A stretch of 64,000 nucleotides of DNA from assembly GCF_036241575.1 (NCBI RefSeq), contig NZ_CP108455.1, positions 7,485,001 through 7,549,000 on the forward strand, given 5' to 3'. The first letter of the stretch is position 1; each line of letters starts with the position of its first letter. Of the stretch, positions 52,155-62,926 are shown in pieces. Both the position numbers and the translations under genes were made by a program. The notes below the pieces were generated by a model. It did not search any database and had not been told where the DNA came from. It worked only from the letters and a program-made list of their open reading frames with translations. The stretch comes from Streptomyces sp. NBC_01267. GTDB lineage: Bacteria; Actinomycetota; Actinomycetes; Streptomycetales; Streptomycetaceae.

Positions 52155-52176
52155 AGTACCGCTGTACGGCGGTACT
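52155..52176. promoter_or_regulatory. candidate LysR operator
   Basis: AGTACCGC, 6-nt spacer, GCGGTACT: perfect 8-bp arms between the divergent LysR and lipoprotein genes. It is the only strong dyad in this 214-bp gap. The assignment is by position. Confidence 0.5.
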
Positions 52177-52289
52177 GCTTCGCGGCGCCACCACTGCCAG
52201 ACTTGTCGGCGCCCCAGGGTTCCGGCTGGTGTCGGCCCTGGTTCCGCATGCCGTACATGGGTCCGTCCCGTTTCCCGAGGAGGCCGCAC

Positions 52290-54577
<2,288 letters not shown>

Positions 54578-54588
54578 CCGGCCCCACC

Positions 54589-54632
54589 GGAATGGCCGGG
54601 TCGGCGCCCTTCGGCGCCGGCCCGGCCATTCC
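54589..54632 (+). terminator. strong terminator after argG
   Basis: A 20-bp stem with a CTTC loop: GGAATGGCCGGGTCGGCGCC (54589-54608) pairs with 54613-54632, one G-U type mismatch. It begins 11 bp after the argG stop. Confidence 0.85.
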
Positions 54633-54718
54633 TGTTTCCCCAATCCCGCAACAGGTCTTGACGCGCGGGGAACGCGACGCTCAAATGTGCGGAACTGTCG
54701 AGTGATGTTTGCTTCCGT

Positions 54719-57034
54719 TTGGATGTGACGCTCGTGATCTTCCGTAGGTCTCAGAAGGAACCAGTCCGGTCTCCACGCGTGCGACGGAGCGTCGACCCTC
54801 CGCCGGCACCGACAGGTGCCGAGCGGCGACCGCCACGCAAGGGCGGTCGCACCAGATTGTGGGCAGCGATGCTCGTCGGCGCCGTGGTCGCCTCCCTGGT
54901 CGCGCCGCTGTCGGCCGCGACCGCGGCAACGACCGCCGAGACCGTTGTCGATGTGACGCGGTACGGCGCCGACCCCACGGGCAAACGGGACAGCGCCGCA
55001 GCCGTGGCGAAGGCCATGCGCCGGGCCAGGACGGTCCGAGGGCCGGTACGGGTGCTGTTCCCGCACGGTACGTACCAGATCTATCCCGAACAGGCGGAAG
55101 TACGGGAGGTGTACCTGTCCAACACCGTGGGCGCCGACCAGAGGTACCGGGACAAGCGGATCGGCATCCTTGTCGAGGACATGCACGATGTCACCATCGA
55201 CGGCGGCGGCTCGCATCTGCAGTTCCACGGGCTGATGACCACGTTCGCGGCCATCCGGTCACAGAACGTCTCCGTCCGGAACTTCAGCTTCGACGTGACC
55301 GCGCCCAAAGTCGTCGACGCGACCGTCAGCGAGACGGGCGTCGCCGACGGTCACGCGTACCGGGTGCTGAGCATCCCGCCGGGCAGCCCGTTCTCGGTCG
55401 CCGGCAACCAGGTCACCTGGCGCGGCGAGAACAGCCCGGCCACCGGTCAGCCGTACTGGTCGGGCGTCAACGGCATGAGCTACACGCAGATCCACGACCC
55501 GGCGGCCGACCGCACCTGGCGCGGCGCCAATCCGCTGTTCTCCGGCGTGACCTCGATGACGGATCTGGGCGGCCACAAGCTCCGTATCGAGTATGCAGAC
55601 ACGAAGGTCCCCGCCGACCGCGGGCTCGTCTACCAGATGCGTGAGGACACCCGGGACACCGCGTCCGCGTTCTTCTGGGAGTCGAAGGACGTCACCGTGC
55701 GCGGTCTGAAGGCGCGCTATCTGCACGGGTTCGGGTTCCTCGGGCAGATGAGCGAGAACATCACCATCGACGGCAACGAATTCCGAACCGACCCCGCCAC
55801 CGGGCGCAGCACGGCCGGCTTCGCCGACTTCGTGCAGATGTCCGGCGTCAAGGGCACCGTGCGCGTCACCAACAACCTCTTCGACGGCGCGCACGACGAC
55901 GCGATCAACATCCACGGCACCTACGTCGAGGTCACCGGCCACCCCGCGCCGAACACCCTCACCCTCGCGTACGAGCACCCCCAGACCGCGGGCTTCCCGC
56001 AGTTCCACCCCGGCGACCAGGTCGAGATCGTGGACAAGCGGACCATGGCGGCCGTTCCGGGCGCCTCGGCCGAGGTCGTGTCGGTCGACGGCCCTTCGGG
56101 GCAGGACCACAGCAAGCCCCTGACCACCATGACGGTCACCTTCGACCAGGCCGTCCCGGCCGCGGTGACCGCGGGCAACTTCGTGGTGGAGAACACCACA
56201 TACACGCCGACCGTCGACATCGCCGGCAACACGTTCCGGAACATCCCCACCCGCGGTGTGCTGGTCACCACCAGGCGGCCGGTCGTGATCCAGGACAACG
56301 TGTTCGACGGCACGCAGATGGCCGGCATCTTCATCTCCTCGGACGCCTACCAGTGGTACGAGTCCGGACCTGTCCGCGATGTCCTGATCAAGAACAACAC
56401 CTTCCTGCGCCCGGCCGACCCGGTCATCTTCGTCGAACCCACCAACCAGGTCGTCGACGCGGCGAATCCGGTGCACCGCAACATCCGGATCCAGGACAAC
56501 GACTTCAGGATCGGCGACGTACGGCTCCTCGACGCCAAGAGCGTCGGCGGCATCACCTTCGAGCGCAATGACGTCTTCCGGCTCGACCGCAGGACGGCGG
56601 TCACCGCTCAGGCCGGGAACCTCTGCCCCGCACCGGGCACCACCACGGAGGTGAGCGCCCTCGCCTCCGCCGCGCCGTACACCACCTCGTTGTTCTCCTA
56701 CCGCGGTTCCTCCGGAGTCCTGATCAAGGACAACAACTTCGACAACGGACTGAACCTGCGTGCCGACCTCGACGCCACCGACGCCGACCAGGTCAGCACC
56801 GACGAGGTGACCAAGAACGGCACCGACCGCATCCTGCCGCTCGTGCCGTCGGTCACCTACACCAGCAGCGACCGGCACGTCGCTGTCGTCGACCGCAACG
56901 GCAAGGTCACCGCCAAGGCCGCAGGCACCGTCACCATCACGCCCGTCACGAGCAGCCGGCTCGGCGACGTCCGTGGCACACCGGTCACGCTCAAGGTCGG
57001 AGCGGCCTCCGCCGGCTGCACCAGGAGTCAGTAG
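54719..57034 (+). CDS. exo-alpha-1,3-galactosidase-like beta-helix enzyme (GH110)
   Basis: About 771 residues. The start is uncertain (TTG 54719, GTG 54725 or later); no ribosome-binding site is evident. A secretion signal lies at about residues 45-70 (WAAMLVGAVVASLVAPLSA). The opening DVTRYGADPTGKRDSAAAV and the beta-helix body (GGSHLQFHGLMTTF, FDGAHDDAINIHGTYVEV, IAGNTFRNIPTRGVLVTT, AGIFISSDAYQWYESGP) recall GH110 blood-group-B type alpha-galactosidases. A Big2-like repeat ends the protein (SSDRHVAVVDRNGKVTA). It probably removes terminal alpha-galactose from glycans outside the cell. Confidence 0.75.
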   Translation: MDVTLVIFRRSQKEPVRSPRVRRSVDPPPAPTGAERRPPRKGGRTRLWAAMLVGAVVASLVAPLSAATAATTAETVVDVTRYGADPTGKRDSAAAVAKAMRRARTVRGPVRVLFPHGTYQIYPEQAEVREVYLSNTVGADQRYRDKRIGILVEDMHDVTIDGGGSHLQFHGLMTTFAAIRSQNVSVRNFSFDVTAPKVVDATVSETGVADGHAYRVLSIPPGSPFSVAGNQVTWRGENSPATGQPYWSGVNGMSYTQIHDPAADRTWRGANPLFSGVTSMTDLGGHKLRIEYADTKVPADRGLVYQMREDTRDTASAFFWESKDVTVRGLKARYLHGFGFLGQMSENITIDGNEFRTDPATGRSTAGFADFVQMSGVKGTVRVTNNLFDGAHDDAINIHGTYVEVTGHPAPNTLTLAYEHPQTAGFPQFHPGDQVEIVDKRTMAAVPGASAEVVSVDGPSGQDHSKPLTTMTVTFDQAVPAAVTAGNFVVENTTYTPTVDIAGNTFRNIPTRGVLVTTRRPVVIQDNVFDGTQMAGIFISSDAYQWYESGPVRDVLIKNNTFLRPADPVIFVEPTNQVVDAANPVHRNIRIQDNDFRIGDVRLLDAKSVGGITFERNDVFRLDRRTAVTAQAGNLCPAPGTTTEVSALASAAPYTTSLFSYRGSSGVLIKDNNFDNGLNLRADLDATDADQVSTDEVTKNGTDRILPLVPSVTYTSSDRHVAVVDRNGKVTAKAAGTVTITPVTSSRLGDVRGTPVTLKVGAASAGCTRSQ

Positions 57035-57041
57035 CCGTACG

Positions 57042-57087
57042 AGGGAAGGCGCCTGACGGGCGGAAGCCCGGCGCGGGCGCCTTCCCT
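57042..57087 (+). terminator. terminator hairpin after the GH110-like gene
   Basis: AGGGAAGGCGCC (57042-57053) and GGCGCCTTCCCT (57076-57087) form a perfect 12-bp stem between the convergent glycosidase and ROK genes. Confidence 0.75.
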
Positions 57088-57146
57088 GACCACGGCCATC
57101 GGGTTCTGGCTGTGTCCGCGGTGCACGCGCCGGCCCGCTCTCCCAG

Positions 57147-58121
57147 TCACCTGCGGAGACGACGGGCCAAGTGCGGGGGAGTCGCCTCGGCAGCCAGACA
57201 CAGGGCGGCTCCCAGCAGCGGCGCCTGGACGGGACGGGCAGCGGGGAGCAGGACGAAGCCGGTGGACCGGAGCGGTCGTGGCACGCCGATCACGGTGCGC
57301 AGCGGCGGGGCGATCAGGTCCCAGGAGCCGGTGATGGATCCGCCCACCACCAGGACGGTCGCCCGGAACCGGGCGAGCCAGGGCGCGATCGCCCGGCCCA
57401 GGACACTCATGGAGCGGGTCAGGACCCGACGGGCCACCAGGTCACCGGCGCGCGCCCTGTCGGCGATCTCCTTGACGTCGGCGAGGGGCACGTCCGCGAG
57501 CCCGCTCGCCCGCGCGTAAGCGGCGCGGATCGCTCGCCGGGAGACAGCGTCCTCCAGCGGCCGACCCCGGTAGGTCAGGAGATCCACGCGTCCCTGCGGG
57601 GGAACGGTGGGCCCCTGGTCGACGACTGCGCCCTCCGCCAGGAAGGACGAGCCGACACCGCTTCCGAGTGTGATCCCGACCGCGCGTTCATGGCCCCGGG
57701 CCGCGCCCACCCAGTGCTCTCCGAGCAGGAAGGCGTCGGCGTCGTTGACGAACGTGATGGCCGAGGGCCGGGGCAGCGCCGCCATCAACTCCGCGCGCAG
57801 GTCCAGCCCGTACAGGGACTGGAACTTGCCCACCCCGTGGAAATGGGCGATGCCCCGCTCGTAGTCGAAGGGGCCGGGCATCGCGATCGCCCAGCTCCTG
57901 CCCGGACCGGCGCCGAGGCCGAGGGCGCCCTCCGCGATGGCGTCCACGATCTGCTCCGCGGAGCCGTTCGGGGGCACCGGACGGCGCGACGCGTCCGTGG
58001 TGCGGACCTGCCCCGTCGTGAGGTCGACCATCCCCGCCGTCACGTGCGTACCACCGACGTCCAGTGCGGGGATCCAGGAGGCGCTGAGGCCGGCCGGCCG
58101 GGCTGGGCGCCGGGACGTCAC
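57147..58121 (-). CDS. ROK family sugar kinase-like protein
   Basis: About 324 residues, GTG 58121 overlapping the upstream stop (GTGA). The phosphate-binding motif is ALDVGGTHVTAGMVDL; MPGPFDYERGIAHFHGVGKFQS, FVNDADAFLLGEHWVGAARG and LGSGVGSSFLAEG follow the ROK order. The C-x-C-G-x2-G-C zinc motif common in ROK kinases is missing, replaced by GRVDLLTYRGRPLED. No DNA-binding domain is present, so a kinase role is favoured. It likely phosphorylates a hexose released by the neighbouring glycosidases. Confidence 0.85.
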   Translation of the reverse strand: MTSRRPARPAGLSASWIPALDVGGTHVTAGMVDLTTGQVRTTDASRRPVPPNGSAEQIVDAIAEGALGLGAGPGRSWAIAMPGPFDYERGIAHFHGVGKFQSLYGLDLRAELMAALPRPSAITFVNDADAFLLGEHWVGAARGHERAVGITLGSGVGSSFLAEGAVVDQGPTVPPQGRVDLLTYRGRPLEDAVSRRAIRAAYARASGLADVPLADVKEIADRARAGDLVARRVLTRSMSVLGRAIAPWLARFRATVLVVGGSITGSWDLIAPPLRTVIGVPRPLRSTGFVLLPAARPVQAPLLGAALCLAAEATPPHLARRLRR

Positions 58122-59881
58122 CGGACCAGTGCTTTGACGACGCGGACCCGACCGGAGCCCAGCCGGCGGAGGGTGTAGCGGCCCACTGCCGCGGGGACGG
58201 TCAAGGTCTCCGCGTAGGCGAGGGTGTGACGGTGGCCGTCCTCGGTCTCCAGCAACACGCCCTCGCCTTCCACCACATTGATCACATGGAACCTGCCTGC
58301 GGTGTCGTCGTCGGCCGCCTCGTCCGCCTCCAGGGCGATACGCCGCACATCGAAGAACATCTCCGGGAGACTCCCGATGGTCTCCTCGCGCCAACCCGAC
58401 CCCTGGCGCAGCGTGCGCGGCTGTTGGACCAGGTCCTCGGCGATCCGCTCCCCGGTGCGCTCCGTGTCGAGGTTGTTGAACGCGTGCTCGACATGCACCG
58501 GCCGTCGGGTGCCGTCCTGGCCGCGCCGCAGCCAGTCGTAGAAGCGCAGGCTGTACAGGTAGGGAGTGGCGCTGATCTCCAGTACGACGTTGCCCTCGCC
58601 GCTTCCGTGCGGAGTGCCGGCCGGTATCAGATACAGCTGATGGAGGTCGGCCGGGAAGCTCTGCACGTGATCGTCCATCGTGATGGCGCGACCGTGGTCG
58701 TGGGCACCGTGCGCGTCGCGCCGGAACTCCTCGACGTCGGTGTGGGCGTTGAGGCCCAGGAAAACCCGGCTGCCGGGCTCGCTCACCATCATGTAGTAGG
58801 TCTCGTGCTGGGTGTAGGGCCAGCCGAAGACCTCCCTCATGTAGTCCTGCTGCGGGTGGCAGTGCACCGACAGATTGCCGCCGCCGAGAGTGTCCAGGTA
58901 GTCGAAGCGGATCGGGAACGAGGTGCCGAACACGGCATGCACCTGCTCGCCCATGACGCTCTCGGGATGCCGGGCCACCAGCAGTTGGAAGGGGACCTCG
59001 ACCTGGCCGCCGCCGCGTTCCCCGAGCAGAACACCGCTCTCGGGTGCGATCAGCTCGTAGCCGAGAGCGGTGTTGGGTTGCTGCCGATGGAAGCCGAGTG
59101 CGTTCTGCGCCCAATGTCCTCCCCACGGAGTCGAGTTGAAGGTCGGTCGGGTACGGAACGGGCGCCCAGCCAATGCGGCCAGACTGCGCCGCAGGGTCGG
59201 GCCGTCCAGCCACTGGGGCCGGTCGGGAGCCTGGACGTCGGCCCACAGGGCGATGTCCGCGGCGATGGCATCGCGGTGCCGGTCCAGGACCGGCCAGTCG
59301 ATGTAGAACAACCGTCGCTTCGTCGCCGGGCCACCACCTTCGGGCCGGCCCAGATTCGACCCTCTTCCAGCGGAGACGGCTTCCTCGGCGTAGCGCTTGG
59401 GGAGATCCGCGTACCACAACACGTCGTGCTGTACGAGGGCTGCGCCCGGCCCGAAGACGACCAGCACCGATCCGGGCCGCTGCTCCGGCTGGGGCAGCGC
59501 GTCGAAGAAGTCGGCCAGCATCCTGGTCTCCAGGGCGGCGAAGTCCGGGTCGTCGGCCAGGGTGTCGCGGGCGGTTCCTGCCGCGATCTTCTCCCAGGGC
59601 GCGAACCATGCGCGCAGATCCAGCAGATCCACCGGTCTGCCCAGCGAGCTCAGCGCAGTGGACAGACCGGTCGCGACTGCGTCCCATCCGGCGAATGCGG
59701 GGCCGTCCACGGCCAGTACGACTCCGCCGGTCGGCAAGGTCGCGACGGCCGCAGCCCAGCCCGCTCCGATGCTGCCGCCCACGGGCGGGTAGCACGGCTC
59801 GGCGTCATACACATGCGGATCCCGCTCCTGCACCGCGCCATCCTCCTGGAACGCTCCCTCAACGAACGGTGGCGGTACCAT
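58118..59881 (-). CDS. class I mannose-6-phosphate isomerase-like protein, long form
   Basis: A 587-residue cytoplasmic protein, ATG 59881 after GGGAG. The first 200 residues or so contain a hydrophobic GGVVLAVDGPAFAGWDAVAT and LLDLRAWFAPWEKI, resembling a kinase-like or nucleotide-binding addition. The cupin part has the zinc-type HCHPQQDYMREVFGWPYTQHETYYMM and later YLIPAGTPHGSGEGNVVLEI, the hallmarks of type I phosphomannose isomerase. It probably converts a sugar phosphate made by the coupled ROK protein. The N-terminal domain makes it much longer than typical isomerases. Confidence 0.8.
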   Translation of the reverse strand: MVPPPFVEGAFQEDGAVQERDPHVYDAEPCYPPVGGSIGAGWAAAVATLPTGGVVLAVDGPAFAGWDAVATGLSTALSSLGRPVDLLDLRAWFAPWEKIAAGTARDTLADDPDFAALETRMLADFFDALPQPEQRPGSVLVVFGPGAALVQHDVLWYADLPKRYAEEAVSAGRGSNLGRPEGGGPATKRRLFYIDWPVLDRHRDAIAADIALWADVQAPDRPQWLDGPTLRRSLAALAGRPFRTRPTFNSTPWGGHWAQNALGFHRQQPNTALGYELIAPESGVLLGERGGGQVEVPFQLLVARHPESVMGEQVHAVFGTSFPIRFDYLDTLGGGNLSVHCHPQQDYMREVFGWPYTQHETYYMMVSEPGSRVFLGLNAHTDVEEFRRDAHGAHDHGRAITMDDHVQSFPADLHQLYLIPAGTPHGSGEGNVVLEISATPYLYSLRFYDWLRRGQDGTRRPVHVEHAFNNLDTERTGERIAEDLVQQPRTLRQGSGWREETIGSLPEMFFDVRRIALEADEAADDDTAGRFHVINVVEGEGVLLETEDGHRHTLAYAETLTVPAAVGRYTLRRLGSGRVRVVKALVR

Positions 59882-59974
59882 CGCTCGACTCCCCTCAGTA
59901 GGTGCAGGGTTGCTCCCTCCCGGAGGAGGCAGCGTCCCTGCGCATGCCGGGCAGACCCGTCGGTGCCGTGGTAC

Positions 59975-62353
59975 TCAGGGCCTGGTCGTCACCCGGTAGG
60001 CGATTTCGGCGTCGGCGGTGGTGCCACCGTTGCGGGCGGTGATGGTGAACCTGCTCGCGCCGGTGCGGGTCGGAACGCCGGTGATACCGCCGGTGTCCTT
60101 GTTGAGGGTGAGACCGGCCGGAAGGCCACCGGACGTGACCTCGTACCGGGTGGTCTGCGGAGTGCTCGAGGTCACCTTGAACGCGTACAACTCACCGGCG
60201 CGGGCATCCGGCGGCTCCGGCGTCGTGAACCCCGGCGTCGGGGCCTTGACCTGCTGCGGCTCGCCGATCGGCCGGCCGGACGAGTCCACCGGGCGCAGCG
60301 ACCATTCCTGATCGGGCGTCACCTCGCTCAAGTGCCAGTACGTGCTCGGGTCGCCCAACTTCTGCTTCTGATCGGCGGTGAACGCGCCGCTCCTGCGCGC
60401 GGACTCCCAGGTCTTGACCGCCTGTAGCAACGCGGCCGTGTTCGATCCGGAAGCGAGGCTCTGCACGCTGGTTTCGAAGTTGATTCCGGCGTTCAGGGAC
60501 GCCGCGCGCGCCATGGTGACTTCGATCGTCTGAAGGCTGTCGTCGCCGGAGAATCCCTGCTGGCCCATCATCCCGGGCAGGTAGTTGGCGCGGTAGAACG
60601 TGTTGCTGCGGATGAGCTGTTCGTAGCTCGTGCTGCCGATCTCGCCCCAGCTGGCCCGGGACTGGGCATCCCAGGTGTTGGACGAGAGGTTGCTGCACTC
60701 GGTGATGAACTCCTTGGAGCCGAGCTGCCGGTAGACGCCGTTGACCAGGCGGGCGAATCCGTAACCGCCCCAGCCGTTGTAGCCCGCCGACTCCAGTCCG
60801 TCGTAGGACGTGGCCCGGACGCCGGTGTCGTTGTACGCGGTGGCCAGCCGGGTCGCCATCTCGTCGATGATCGGCAGCCCGCCTATCGCGCCGCCGTAGC
60901 CGTTCTGGATGAGCCGGGCGCCACGGGTGCCGGCCGGACAGGGCCGGGCGGCCGATCCCCACTGCGCCCGCGCCAGTCCGTCGACCCGCCACTCGGACGT
61001 ACCGACCTTCGTGACGGTGCCGTAGGTGAGGATCTCGTCCCCGATCCGCAGCCGGGTGCCATCGACGCCGGGCCCCAGCGGGCGGTCGGCGTCCACGTAC
61101 AGGGTGGTGTCCGAACCGCCGAGCGGGCGGGTCAGTGTGAAGCTCCCTCCCTCCGCGAGCCGCGGATCGGCAGGCGCCTTCACGTACGGGTCGTCGGCGT
61201 CGATGAAGTCGGACAGGGTGTGCACGCCGACCTCGGCTCCCTCCTTGGCCGCCGTGGCCACCAACTGGGCCGCAGCGGCGTCGGATCCGCCGAACGAGCT
61301 GTTGAACTGGTAGTGCCCGTGCGACACCCAGGGGCCGTCGCCGGTGATGGCGTAGATGTTCCTGACCCCGGCCTGCACGGCGTAGCGCCCGGCGGCGGCG
61401 GCATTGCTCGTGTCGAGGTCGTGGATCCAGAAGTGGGACTGAGACGTGCGCTGGGCCGCCTTCTGCCACTGGCCTCCGATGGTCGGGTACGCCTGGCCGT
61501 GCTCCTCGGCGATCTGACTCAGCACGGTGAGCGCGAGCTCCGGTGCACTGCCGAACAGCGCGATCTTCGACCCGACGATGCGGCCTTCCGGCGCGGGAAG
61601 CGGCCCGAGCGGGATCTCGTATCCGTTGGTGCGCTGACGGAGACGCACACGGCTGTAGTCGTAGGTCGTGGCACGCAGAACGCTGCCCCAGGTGGTCTTC
61701 GCCGCGACGTTGCTCGCCAGCCACTCGTCCTTCGCGCCGGTCTGCAGTCCGTACGGGTTCCAGATGAGATCCGGGCCGAACCCGTAGGCCAGGTGCTCGT
61801 TCGGCCACCCGCCCACGGTCTTGTCGTTGAGCGGGCGAACCCCGAGGACGACTTCGCTGTTACCGACCACTCCGGCGGTCTCACCGATCGTCTGGGCGAT
61901 CTTCGTCGGCAGCGGGCCCCACAGCAGTGTCTGCACGTCCACACCGGGTGCTGCCGTCAGGCCGACCACTTCGAGTGTGGAGTGGGTGGCGAACCTGACG
62001 ACCTTTACCTCGATCGTCGTCCTCGCGCTGCGGAAAACCAGGACTCGCCGGTCGCGCGGTGAGGCCTTCACCTCGACAGGAACCTCCTGCGTGCCGTCGG
62101 CCACCACGCTGACCAGCGGCACCGATGTGCCTGCCGCCAGATAGTCGGTGTCACTGCGCAGATCCACCAGGCTGTTCACCCGGCCGGAGTTGCTGAGTCC
62201 CACCGACAGGAAGCCCGCGATGATCCGCTGCGCCTGAGACGTCCCACCGGTGCCTGTCTGCACCGCCTGAGCGGTGGCGGCGGCAGGCACCAGCGTCCCC
62301 ATCGCCGTGATCGAACTCAGGCCGCTGACAGCCAGAAAGCGACGTCTGTCCAT
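59975..62353 (-). CDS. Tat-exported putative glycoside hydrolase, unclassified
   Basis: A 792-residue protein, ATG 62353 with GGAGG upstream. The twin-arginine signal (DRRRFLAVSG) precedes a beta-rich N-terminal domain (about residues 45-200). A barrel-like middle follows: IYAITGDGPWVSHGHYQFNSS, HTLSDFIDADDPYV, RATSYDGLESAGYNGWGGYG and KEFITECSNLSSNTWD. The last 90 residues are a putative Ig-like domain (GLPAGLTLNKDTGGITGVPT). Acidic residues in the SYDGLES and ITECSN segments could be catalytic. I cannot assign a family. The context argues for glycan hydrolysis. Confidence 0.7.
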   Translation of the reverse strand: MDRRRFLAVSGLSSITAMGTLVPAAATAQAVQTGTGGTSQAQRIIAGFLSVGLSNSGRVNSLVDLRSDTDYLAAGTSVPLVSVVADGTQEVPVEVKASPRDRRVLVFRSARTTIEVKVVRFATHSTLEVVGLTAAPGVDVQTLLWGPLPTKIAQTIGETAGVVGNSEVVLGVRPLNDKTVGGWPNEHLAYGFGPDLIWNPYGLQTGAKDEWLASNVAAKTTWGSVLRATTYDYSRVRLRQRTNGYEIPLGPLPAPEGRIVGSKIALFGSAPELALTVLSQIAEEHGQAYPTIGGQWQKAAQRTSQSHFWIHDLDTSNAAAAGRYAVQAGVRNIYAITGDGPWVSHGHYQFNSSFGGSDAAAAQLVATAAKEGAEVGVHTLSDFIDADDPYVKAPADPRLAEGGSFTLTRPLGGSDTTLYVDADRPLGPGVDGTRLRIGDEILTYGTVTKVGTSEWRVDGLARAQWGSAARPCPAGTRGARLIQNGYGGAIGGLPIIDEMATRLATAYNDTGVRATSYDGLESAGYNGWGGYGFARLVNGVYRQLGSKEFITECSNLSSNTWDAQSRASWGEIGSTSYEQLIRSNTFYRANYLPGMMGQQGFSGDDSLQTIEVTMARAASLNAGINFETSVQSLASGSNTAALLQAVKTWESARRSGAFTADQKQKLGDPSTYWHLSEVTPDQEWSLRPVDSSGRPIGEPQQVKAPTPGFTTPEPPDARAGELYAFKVTSSTPQTTRYEVTSGGLPAGLTLNKDTGGITGVPTRTGASRFTITARNGGTTADAEIAYRVTTRP

Positions 62354-62708
62354 ATTTCCTCCGAGGCCGAAGCGAATTTCGTGCCGGAAAGGGGTATCGA
62401 CCGGCGGCACCCGCACGGTTCGGGCATTTCCGTGGGATACGAACAGCAAGGGGGACGACGAACGTGCATCCCTGCGGCTGTGCCTGGGTCGAGATCCCTT
62501 GCCTCTCCCGGGCGGACGCCCAGCACAAGTGCGACCTAGCGTGCAGCTGACCGCGGGGCGAGTCAAGGCTTAGTTAGGATCTATCTGGAGTTCGATCGCT
62601 CGCGTACGGGCTTCCCGGGCAGGCGCAGGAGTGTTCGTCCCGCAGCCGGCCATTCAATGCATCACATCTATCGTGTCAATCCGCGACAGATAGTTGCGCT
62701 TTATCCCT
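62354..62708. other. divergent regulatory region of the glycan locus
   Basis: No gene seen between the Tat-exported protein and the sugar-binding lipoprotein. GC drops compared with the flanking genes. A loose inverted repeat, CTATCGTGTC ... GACAGATAG (about 62668-62693), could be an operator for a locus regulator lying outside the window. Confidence 0.4.
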
Positions 62709-62738
62709 TGACACTGTTGTGGACGGACTTCGATACTC
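62709..62738 (+). promoter_or_regulatory. sigma-70-like promoter of the sugar-binding lipoprotein gene
   Basis: TTGACA (62709-62714), an 18-nt spacer and GATACT (62733-62738), close to the housekeeping consensus. The leader to the ATG at 62927 would be about 180 nt. GAGCGCTTTCGA, just downstream of the -10, may hold an operator. Confidence 0.65.
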
Positions 62739-62926
62739 AGAGCGCTTTCGATGGAGGAACGCTCGGGGGAGCGGCCACCCTCGAACGCAGTAGGACTCTC
62801 CGGGGAGTCCGAAGCATGTGGCGGGATCGGCGGACGGCCGGGAGCGGGATTTCCCCACCTCGTCATGGAACGACAGGGCAGCGACACGCCGCCGCCTCCG
62901 AAAGCGACGGGTAAGGGAAGAGACGC

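Noticed and set aside
58226..60427. Long plus-strand open frame opposite the isomerase-like gene
   Set aside because: It is antisense to a real gene with HCHP and PAGTPH motifs; composition is that of a shadow.
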